DNA of 64,000 nt from Floccularia luteovirens. Its lineage: Eukaryota; Basidiomycota; Agaricomycetes; Agaricales; Squamanitaceae. Where the stretch lies: the NCBI GenBank assembly GCA_009739215.1, contig VSJF01000010.1, positions 868,001 through 932,000 on the forward strand, written 5' to 3'. Below are positions 50,606-60,010 of the stretch, one piece after another (the stretch's first letter is position 1; each line of letters opens with the position of its first letter). The position numbers were made by a program, and so were the translations under genes. The notes beneath the pieces are model-generated. The model made no database searches and was not told the DNA's origin. It saw only the letters and a list, made by a program, of their open reading frames with translations.

Positions 50606-51587
50606 TTATGCAAATCTGAATACTGAGAACGTCTTCCTACTCTTCTTCTAAGAATGGAACCAATACCAATTAGCGCAAAGAAAACATATCAACAAAACAG
50701 AGTGCACACCCTAATAGCAGACCTCTCTCCATTTGCATTGGAGGATCGCTCGCCAATTGCGGGTGTTACAGTAATAGTCTGTCTGGAAAAATTCGGTAGA
50801 GAGAACATCTGTCGTGCGGGCCGTGTCCCTTGACTGCGATTCTGGGTTGACTGAAGGTTGTCGCTTTGAGTGCTCGAACAAGCTGCTTTCGTTACCGTCG
50901 TCGCCACAGGATACATTTGATTCCCATAGTGATCATGAAGAATACACAAAATTCCATCTGCGGTATCACGAACAGCCTCCATTTTGTCCTTAAATTTCTC
51001 AATACCATCTCCATCTCCCATCGTCCATTGCATCAAGTTTTCCATGTCTGCGACGTCGTTTTGGGCGTGTATTGTGTTCATTTTCGTGTTTACCATGATC
51101 TCATCTTGCATATCTGCTGTTCGAATCTCCAATTCTTCGATACCATCCTTCACCCCTGACATCTCATTCTGCATGCACATGATGTCGTCCTTCATCCCAT
51201 ATACATGATTTTCAACACCTTTTAAATCGCTCTCCACTTGCATCGTCGTAACAACATCTTTCATCCCAGATACGTCATCCATAACGGTATGGACATCGGT
51301 TTGGGTCGCAACAATTATGGTTTTGAGGGAGTCAACTTTTGAATGTGCCAGTTTCAGTTGTCCGAAAGTTTTTTCTATATAGTTGGCAGTACTGTTGAAA
51401 TACGCCTTGACTTCCAATCTGAGAGACTGGATGCAATTATAAATTGAAAAGGATCGCATAAAACTAACTTGAACTAACCTTCAATTCTATCCGACATGAT
51501 AAATAAAGAATACTGTCAGTTTAGAACAATACGAAAAGTCCAAAAAGACTCACGCGAACTTGTTGTATGACCACTGTCGGTAGCCAT
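50606..51587 (-). CDS. Coiled-coil family protein 3 of the island, with 8-nt microexon
   Basis: Four exons are read: 51587-51554, microexon 51486-51479, 51426-50710 and 50647-50606. The start MATDSGHTTSSQLK-SLRLEVKAYF mirrors member 1 (HLQ-SFRAEVKSHF). A long helical region follows, with repeated short units VSGMKDVV, VYGMKDDIMCMQNEMSGVKD and ELEIRTADMQDEIM. The C-terminal third is Ser/Thr/Gln-rich. The last intron, 50648-50709, uses a GTGTGC donor and leads to KKSRKTFSVFRFA, which matches KKTFSTF in member 1. If it is not spliced, the protein stops at 50689. About 266 residues, with no known domain or membrane segment. The shared exon plan makes common descent of the three genes likely. Function unknown. 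Confidence 0.66.
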
Positions 51588-52623
51588 TGGGATTTGGATG
51601 ACCTCTTTGAACACACACCACCAGGGAATATGGGGAAAGAAATTGCGAAAGCTCAAGAAATAGCACCTTTCTTCCAGTAGAGATGAAAGCAGATGTTCGT
51701 TTGTAGAGGTGAAGAGGGGACCTTGAGTTGAAAACTTTTCTTAACCCTAAAAAGTTTGTGTGAAGTTGATACGGAGCCGTTCCGAAAGTAGGTATACACA
51801 TTCATCTCAGGTCGTAGGCGCAGTATAATATTCATGCATATATTGAGAGTAAGTTGCTCAGGGTCCTGTCCATATCAGCAGAGAGTTAAGTAACATGGAA
51901 CCACATACATCTATAAGGATACTGTGTGTACTCACTGGAGATCTTGGTAGATAGTAACAATAAATGTTTGAATCCAGACTCTGCTGAGTACAACAAAACA
52001 TCCCTTCTCCAGAGTCCACCTTCATCGATATCCAAAGAACCTCTTGGTCAACTTTGTAAAAATTAGATCTGAGACTTACATATGACATACATATTATACA
52101 AGGGACGTAAGGCCATGCTTTATGTGTACGGCTAGAACCCGCTACCGTTCGTCAACAGAAAACAGAAAATTTAAATTTTGTCAGAAACAATTAATTTCGT
52201 ACTATGTTTCGTACATCAATTGACAGTGTTCAGTATTCAGCAGTAATGTCCACTTTTCGTAAGGAAACGAAAGATAAAAATTTTACAAAGGAGGGTGCTG
52301 AAGAAACGATTGTGTTATTATAATTCCGTGCCTTTTTCCTCCTTTTGGACATAGTATTGTCGTGGATGTCCATGTCATGAGTGGAATTGAAAGTGTCGAA
52401 ACTTTTCATACTTTGAGGGGAAGAACTAGTTATGTTTCGGTCAGTTGTGAAAAGGAAGAAACTGAGAGTGTGATTATTTGCTGCATCATGCAACACATCA
52501 GGACAATGTAAGTATCGAAAAACATTCGAAACTGAACATTTGAACATATGAGATCCATAAGACCCCTACTGGACTGGAAGTAGCGGGAATAACCGTACGA
52601 AGTTCATCGACTCTCTGTTCGCA
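51588..52623. other. Noncoding stretch at the right edge of the island
   Basis: About 1 kb of AT-rich sequence. A 105-codon minus-strand frame at 52230-52547 has an ATG but no recognisable similarity or splice support. The promoter of the FAD oxidoreductase should lie at the right end. Confidence 0.45.
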
Positions 52624-54376
52624 ATGCCCATCATTCGAATACCTCACTTAATTCGCAAACTCTTCATCTATATCCTCATCACTATCCTCCGAATCTTTTA
52701 CCCCCCTCTCAACTCTGTCATCAAACGTGTGTTCAAATCCCCAGGTACACCTCTCCCAAATCCGACAACCTCATATTGGATTTACACCACACCCTCACCA
52801 ATCGCTTCAACTCAAAATGGGACGGTCCTACCAGGTTACGCGGATGTGGTGATTATTGGGAGTGGGATCACCGGGACTTCCGTTGCGCGTGAGATATTGA
52901 GTAGGGATGATAAGGAAAAGGGGGGTCATCAAGGGGAGAGTTTTAAGGTTTTGATGTTGGATGCAAGGGGTGTTTGTTCTGGTGCAACTGGGAGGTACTA
53001 ACTATTTCACGCGCACACCTAACAATCTTACATACTTATCATGAATTAGAAACGGAGGCCACATATCCCCAATTACATACAGTGATTATCCTTCACTCAA
53101 AACAAAATACGGCATCGAAACCGCGCGCGAAATCATCCGATTCAGGCTCTCCCACCTCACAGAATTATTGGAAGTAGCAAATGAAGATGGAATATTAGAA
53201 GAATCTCAATGTCGGCGTGTCGATTGTCATGATGTTTACTACGATAATGAGATGTTTCAGCGGGCAAAAGCGTGCCTAAAAGAATTTCAAGAGGATATGC
53301 CAGAGGAAAGTAGAGGTTTCAGAGTGTTGTTGAGCAAAGAGATGGAGGTGAGTAGTGTTCCGCTGTGATTTATACTAATTAACCAAACCAACGTGTTTCT
53401 AGAAACTAGGATTGGCCCCTTCTGCTTGTGGGTGCATAGCAATGGATGGAGGAGCGATCCATCCTTATCGGTTTGTGACGGGAGTCTTGTCTCGTCTACT
53501 ACATCGATATCCATCCGAGTCAGTACTATACCTTCATCACTCAATGCAACAAGCGTGCTGAACCCCCTCATCAGATTCCAATTATTCGAATATACACCTT
53601 GTACTGGAATTACTGCAACACTAAATGAACAAGGCTGCTCATATACCTTGTCTACACCAAAAGGCAGCATACAGACGCGACACGTGATTCATGCAACAAA
53701 TGCATGGACATCTCACTTGCTTCCTCGCATGCGTAGTTTGATAATCCCAGCGCGCGTAACCATGTCAGCACAGACTCCTCCGAATAGGTTTATCAACCAA
53801 ACATGGGTCGGCCAACGTTCATTCGTGTTTTTCGGAAAAGAAACATACGACTACCTAACTCAACAACCACAACAAAACCCCTTCTCCCCAACCGCATCAC
53901 CACTTTCGCCCCCCTGCGGAGAACTAATGTTTGGGGTTGCTAACAGAGAAGCATATCTGTCTGCTGCGGGGAATGTCAATGATGGGGAGTTAGAACGGGG
54001 TACTGGCAAGTATTTATCGGTAGCTTTGGAAAAATACTTTACGTTAGGGACGAAAGAGAAGGAAGGTCAAGAAGAATCGGTACGGGTGAAGCAGGAATGG
54101 ACGGGATTGATTGCGATGTCTGTTGATGAATGCCCTTGGGTTGGGAAAGTACCAGAAAGTATAGCAGGACGGAGGGTGAGTAAAGGAACAGGAGAATGGA
54201 TTGCTGGTGGATATACGGGCGAAGGAATGGTACATGCTTGGAAGTGTGGTAAATCGTTGGCTCGGGTCATTCTGGAAAATGGAGATTGCCCAGAAACAAT
54301 ACCGAAAGAATATTTAATCACGGAAGAAAGATGGAAAAAATCAGATTTTTATCTATTTTTATCTAGTTATCTGTAA
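52624..54376 (+). CDS. Membrane-anchored FAD-dependent oxidoreductase of the D-amino-acid oxidase fold
   Basis: The N-terminus is hydrophobic (LFIYILITILRIFYPPL) and probably acts as a membrane anchor or signal anchor. The FAD-binding dinucleotide turn is VVIIGSGITGTSVAREIL, followed by the typical GVCSGATGR-NGGH block split by an intron near 52995. Later parts include GGAIHPYRFVTGVL, RHVIHATNAWTSHLLP for the second FAD contact, and a final GYTGEGMVHAWKCGKSLA. This layout is that of DadA/DAO-like oxidoreductases common in fungi. Substrates cannot be predicted; amino acids or amines are the usual ones. Three introns are needed, the third spanning about 53518-53570. About 500 residues, intact. 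A partial copy of its middle coding part lies just behind the stop. Confidence 0.85.
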
Positions 54377-54403
54377 TAATCAACATATCCGACTTATGAT
54401 CAT

Positions 54404-54505
54404 CTACTGAACCAAACCCCTCATTGGTATAAAATTTGTGAATATATACTTTGTACAGGAATTACTGCAACATTAAATGAACAAGTCTTATACAACCTCT
54501 CTACA
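54404..54505 (+). repeat. Partial duplicate of oxidoreductase coding sequence (source 53556-53668)
   Basis: The segment shares GGAATTACTGCAACA and TAAATGAACAAG with the exon at 53605-53632. Weaker similarity extends about 50 bp upstream and 25 bp downstream, with small indels. It starts about 30 bp after the oxidoreductase stop and overlaps the last coding bases of the minus-strand membrane protein gene. Confidence 0.75.
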
Positions 54506-56099
54506 CGCACAAACATCCTCATTTCGACCCTTTTGAATTTCCTCATCGCTCAACACAACCGTATCCACTATGATTGGCGCTGCAGGCCACTGGAAATTAG
54601 CAGTTGTTCTTTGAACAAATGCGTCTGTGCGATCAGTAAACTCCCGGTTGTTCAACATTGTCATGAACGAATTGCTATAACTATCCAAAGATATTAATTC
54701 ACTTCAGCCATTAGATATTAAGGATAACTTACAGTTTGCCAAGGATATAGCCACTTTCACCGTCGCATTAATAAAAATATTGTTGATATAGCAGTCGAGT
54801 ACTCACGGACACAAGAAATAACTCTTATCCTAAAGGTTTCGACATGTCAAAAAATTGATAACAGATACATAATATAAACATACCGGAGGCGAGAGCCCAG
54901 GAGTCACAATAAAAATCACTTCGATAATGGCGACAAAGGCTATTATAACCAATAGTAAGTCCCATTATTTCCCAAGTTATAACAAGACATACCAGTCATT
55001 GCATTTGTTTCAATACATAACCTAACCATCCTCGCTAAAAGACTATTTTCCACGGGGCGAAATGGGGATTCACCCCTTTTCTTCAGAACCTTCGATACAT
55101 TTTTAATATCAGTAACTAGAAGCACAATGACAAGGAAAACATTATGATTTACCCCTATTGTCAATATCAATGCAATGATTATATCGGCAGTAGCGCTTCC
55201 GGTGCCCCAAAGCTGTGGTAAACAATTATGATTTTCCAGTTTTATAATAGGAAAAAAAACGCACTATAGCAAAGAGTTTGGTTTTCCAATTCCAAGCTGT
55301 CAATACTCCGATTTGTATACCCTGGCCGATCCCAAGTAAGAATAAATTTCGTGACCAACTTTAATCATGCCCCACTCACAATTACTGAAGCACCGATCCC
55401 ACCTGTCAACTGGACACATGCCGCCTGTCAAAGAATGAGTGTCACAATTGTATTATATGCCAGACCAAAATGAAAAAAACCCACCAGTATGATAACTATA
55501 CAGGTTTTGTAACAACGGGATATATACCATATCCTCCAGCAATACGCTCCATGCGACGTAAATGCAATGATAGCGCTCATCAGCGGTGAGTCGATATTAG
55601 CAAGGTGGAGCGAGCTAAGGTGTGTCATATTCCCATATTCAGATGCAAACCAGTAGAACCCATCTACAAGCGACATAGCAGTCTGCGCTGTCTCTAGAGC
55701 AAATAAAAAATGCACTTGTGATAGGTTTGTATGACTACCTGAGAGTTTCGGTTGACAATTGAAGAAATAAATACCGAGTAGTTTGATCCATGGTTTATCA
55801 TCTTTATAACGAATGCAATACATATCTAGGCAATTGTGAGTCTAATGAGAATACTTACTATGATACAAGGATTGAAAAGTCTTACAGTACTGGACAACCA
55901 ACGCGCCATAGAACAATGAGTTGAGGTTAATGCCGATTAGCTGGTATAATTAAAATCCATACGTCATTAGAACATGGTCCAAGTGACTTACAGGTGGACC
56001 AGCACTGAACGAGAGTACTATTATGAGTAAAATGAAAGGACTAGAAGTGGAGCCGGCATACATTAATGCAATGTCACTGGGAATAGGTGGGAACCCCAT
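54488..56099 (-). CDS. Seven-transmembrane protein, DUF6534-like
   Basis: A multi-exon membrane protein of a family expanded in Agaricomycetes; the name DUF6534 is from memory. The first exon from the ATG at 56099 encodes PFILLIIVLSFSAGPP, the first membrane segment. The next exon, LIGINLNSLFYGALVVQYY, is a family signature. After KDDKPWIKLLG comes FALETAQTAMSLVDGFYWF, then HGAYCWRIWYISRC with the usual RIW motif. Further hydrophobic exons hold IIIALILTIGVNHNVFLVIV and RLCIETNAMTGM. The cytoplasmic tail has LYSNSFMTMLNNREF, again typical. The very short exons and some of the joins are uncertain, so the exact protein cannot be given. The function of the family is unknown. The last 18 bp overlap the duplicated oxidoreductase fragment. 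Confidence 0.75.
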
Positions 56100-57634
56100 A
56101 GTTACTATATCGTTGACTCGAGAAGGTCTTGATTTTAGTGAAAACGAATCTTCTTTACAATGGTTTAAAAAGCCCGACAACACCACATTAACCACACCAA
56201 CAAGTATCTTTGATGCAGAGATGGTACAGCTGATCCTTCTTCAAGTTGATGAAGAAATGCTAGATATATCCTCATCAGTTCATATTCTGACCTTTCTGTT
56301 ACCACCAAACACACTGAGCCATCGACTCAGAAACTAAGTGATCAGGAACTAACGAAGTCAAATTAAGCCCGTAGGCTCCACACCTGGTGGTGCCCCCCGT
56401 TGTCCTGAGCTAGGTCTCCGGACCTGCAAAAATAAACGTTTGTTAGTATGTCGGAAGATAAAGCACCCACGATGGAGAAACACCATCAACTGATACCACA
56501 AGAACCACATCCCGAGCGCTAGAAAGACAAAGACGGATCATTCCAAGATCGAAGTTCAGAAGACTTGAAGAACAAAGAAATATATTCTTTCAATCTCGAC
56601 AGAGGTGGATACTACCTGTGTGGCGTTAAGCTCAAGATCAGATTCTAGAATTCCTGATACCAGTAGTGCGATCTGTCTTTGGGACATCTTGACAATGCAG
56701 AAGTGGTGCAACTATATGAATTTAATATATCAGAAATCATAATGATGGATGTAAATAATTGTCCACATTGGAATGCTATGTCTCAAATATCAGAAACTAC
56801 GAGCTCATCACATCATATAAAGTGTAGTCATTTGTTACTTAAACTTGGGATTAAAGCTTAAAGAGGAGCAATGGCATTGTTGAATCATTGTTATCATCCT
56901 AAATTTAGCCTAAGAAACACCTTCTATAGCAAGATGTCAGCAAAGTGTTTCAGTCACCGATAGATTAGATACTTAGAGGCATAATGGAAGCTAGTTCTCT
57001 GATGTACGAGTCAGTGAAGAAGCAAACATATGTAAATATATTGGTCACAATTTGCTTTTTTTGCATAAGTTATCAGTAATTTTTGATCCACATGGACGTA
57101 CTTGTAGCTGGATTTCTTGTCACAGATACCCTGATAACTATCTGTGCCAAAAGTGTGGTCCCTACTAGAAGTCGAATTGGCTCAAAAGCTTCAGAGCAAG
57201 ATTCAGAGGTCTGCCACGGATGGACAAGGTTTGTTGCCCTAACGAAAATATCATCATAATGGGGATGATTGTATCGATTATAGCACTACTGAAACACCAA
57301 AGTCGTAACACGGTGAGAAAGGGTAGCCCTTTGAATTAGGTTATAACCCATCAACGCAAGGAGTTCCCATCTCAAGTTCTCAGCTTCCCCTTCCCTTGAT
57401 TTAGCCCCTTTGTATTCTAACCAGGCAGTGAGAACCTTCCTGCGATGAAAGAGTTCCGCCCGCCAAGCCCCCTCTGCGTAGTTTGACCTCTGTTTCATGG
57501 AAAGTAGACACATGACTACCTCACATACCAAGACCCCTAATCCGTAGCGATAACACTGTTGTAAATCAATTATTATTTAATTATTTGTTCTAATGATACA
57601 ATGACATCATCGTAACCATCTTCTCCTCCTACTA
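56100..57634. other. Noncoding stretch, possible old retroelement border
   Basis: About 1.5 kb without a supported gene. Near 56494-56505 the minus strand reads TTGTGGTATCAG, like the half-tRNA primer site of Copia elements, but no LTR pair or gag/pol frame was found. A 75-codon minus-strand frame ending at 57286 is unassigned. The right end should hold the PTEN promoter. Confidence 0.4.
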
Positions 57635-59679
57635 ATGACAGACTTGATACGACGACTCGTCTCAGGCAATAAAGCTAGACTCAGGGACGATGACCTCAAC
57701 ATCGAACTCGACCTCGTCTATGTAACTCCCCAGATAATTATCATGGGCTTCCCAGCTGCTGGTGTTGAGGGTTTCTATCGCAACAAACGTTCAGACGCTC
57801 TCCGCTTTCTCGACACCAAACATCCCTCGAATTATTGGGTTTTTAACTTTTGTCCCCTGAAGGAAAACAAATATGATTCGTCTGTCTTTCATGGACGTGT
57901 TTCACGCTATCCTTTTCCTGATCACCAGTATGCTCCGTTCTTTATTTCATTTTCTATTTTCTCTTATATAATTACAGTGCACCCCCACTTGCTCTGCTCC
58001 CACTCATAGCCCGTGAAATGAATGACTGGCTTAGTCCCTCACAAGACCGAGTAGCAGTACTGCACTGTAAAGGTTCGTCCATCTCTATTCCACATGTCCC
58101 ATTCCCCATTTCTAACCCCAAATCCTCAGCTGGAAAAGGTCGTTCGGGAACTATGGCCTGTGCATACCTTTTAGCTCGCGATGTGTCCCGTTCACCCACA
58201 ACAGACCCTCACGCACGAGCACAAAGTGCAATAGACACCATCCCTTATACAAACTCTCTCCATTCTTCCGCATCTTCTGCTTCAATCTCTTCCACATCAT
58301 CATCATCTTCGATCCTCCCAGGCGCTCCACTCCCAGCTACGCTCTCTTCCGTATTAGACTTACACACCTCCCGCCGCATGAAACCCGCCAAACACGACGA
58401 AAAGCAAAAAGCAGGTGTCAGTATACCAAGTCAACGTAGATGGTTACATTATTGGGCTCTCATCCTAGCTGGTCAAGCCCCCACTTTCTTTTGGGCACAA
58501 CCATCATCGAAAAATGACACCATACCACGCGTTCGCATAACACAAATCGTGGTTCGTATGCATACTATGAATACCTCACGCAAGCACTTGATCCGAGCTG
58601 CGAACATTGTTCTCACACGTACAGCAAAGGCTGCGGGATCGAAAGTGATTGATAGTTTGGTATCTACTTCTCACAATCAAGAGAAATCCCAAGCTGCGGA
58701 CAGAGACAAGGAGAAGGAACAAAAGCAGCATCGCTCAGAACTCGTATGGGCGTCCCTCGCTCGGTACGATGACGATTTAGTATCGCATTTGGAACGCTTG
58801 GAAAAATCTACTCAACGCAATAGCTCCAATTCATTTATAGGCGACAGTGCTACCATGAAAGATGGCGGTAATGATAAACCGAATGCTTCGACAACTTCTC
58901 TCTTTGATCCCGCAGGTACATGGGATTCTGGAAAGATGGTCACCGCATTTGCGAGACTCTCGACTGCCAGTATGATGTCTACAAAGGGTACAATTGACAA
59001 TGGAGGTGGGCGCGAACAGAATGGCGAGGAGGGGAAAGAAATCACATCTTACTTTTTGCACCCTAGTTGGGATGTGTCTATGCAGAAGCAGAACGGGGCT
59101 ACGGACATTGGGGAAACTGAACGAGTGAAGGCAAATGAACCAGATATTGGTAGTCACGCAGAGGTTCAGAAAGTGTTGACAGCAGAGGATGAAGCGGACA
59201 AAGCAAAAATACCACGAGAAGAAGTCGCCCCAGAGAACGATGAGCTGGCAGATGCGGACAACATTCCGACCGAGAACGAAAGTAATGCCAACCATGACCA
59301 AGAGCTCGAAGATATGGACATAATCGAGCATGAATTGAAAGACGAGTCTATTGAGGATGACGTGCAAACAGCTGGGGATGTTAATACCCGAGCGCAGCTA
59401 CAACAACAGCATGAGATAGGAAGGAAGGGTGTCATCGTAGACCCCTCAAGAGAAATACGTGTAAAGCTCTATACCGGTCAGATTTTCATGGGTTGGTTCT
59501 GGTTTATACCAGCTTTCCATATGCCCCCTCCCCCTTTCTCATCCCCAGCGTCTACTCCATCCTTAGGGGCAGAGACGGAGAGGAAGGTGAGTTTGGTTTT
59601 GACACGTAAAGAGGTTGATTTCCCACTTGCGATGGGACGTGCTGTTATTGATGTTGCTGTGGATATGGAATGGATGTGA
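57635..59679 (+). CDS. PTEN-type phosphatidylinositol 3-phosphatase
   Basis: PTEN homologues (Tep1 in yeast) remove the 3-phosphate of PtdIns(3,4,5)P3 at membranes and can also act on proteins. The N-terminus LIRRLVSGNKARLRDDD and IIIMGFPAAGVEGFYRN align directly with the start of human PTEN. SDALRFLDTKH follows, then YPFPDHHAPPLALLP across a 57930s intron. The catalytic P-loop is HCKAGKGRSG, intact but split by an intron after HCK at about 58070. The C2 domain begins with RVRITQIVVRMHT near 58530 and ends with EVDFPLAMGRAVIDVAVD. Between its strands lies an acidic, low-complexity insert of roughly 250 residues. The ATG at 57635 is directly supported by the N-terminal alignment. About 640 residues, longer than human PTEN because of that insert and a Ser-rich insert after the P-loop. 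Confidence 0.9.
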
Positions 59680-59901
59680 TGTGCTTGTTGTATATCATTA
59701 AAATTGACATTCTCCAAATACTTGCAAATTAAAGGACACCATATATTTTGATAGACTCTGCGTGTGTCATGTATCTTCGTAGTAGTTAGTTGTATAGTGT
59801 ATACGTTTGGGATCGATATACCATACATCCCTCTCTTTCGACATTTCTTCTTTAGAAAACTAACATAGATATGTAAACAAAATTTCACCAGTTAGAAGCG
59901 A

Positions 59902-59995
59902 TCTCTGTTAGTATATCGGTTTAGTACACGCGCCTGTCAGCCTATTGACAAGGCAAGATTCGCGCGAAAGCTGGGTTCGACTCCCAGACAGAGAG
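59902..59995 (+). tRNA. tRNA-Asp (anticodon GTC) with a 21-nt intron and an extra D-loop base
   Basis: The mature part equals the tRNA-Asp at 39.5 kb except for one extra T in the D loop (CGGTTTAG instead of CGGTTAG). Acceptor, anticodon, T stem and discriminator G are unchanged. The intron, 21 nt between positions 37 and 38, has a different sequence from that of the first copy. A T run follows. Probably functional, though the extra base enlarges the D loop within the A box. Confidence 0.9.
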
Positions 59996-60000
59996 TATAA

Positions 60001-60010
60001 TTTTTTTTTT
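60001..60010 (+). terminator. RNA polymerase III T-run terminator
   Basis: Ten T in a row six bases after the second tRNA-Asp, fitting Pol III termination. Confidence 0.85.

Noticed and set aside
52230..52547. 105-codon minus-strand frame with ATG
   Set aside because: No similarity, composition close to the AT-rich background and no supporting splice or neighbour evidence.
57286..57513. 75-codon minus-strand frame
   Set aside because: Composition looks coding-like (Glu, Arg, Trp), but no family was recognised and no adjacent exon was found.
58831..59367. 178-codon minus-strand frame
   Set aside because: It lies wholly antisense to the acidic insert of the PTEN gene and has no recognisable motif.
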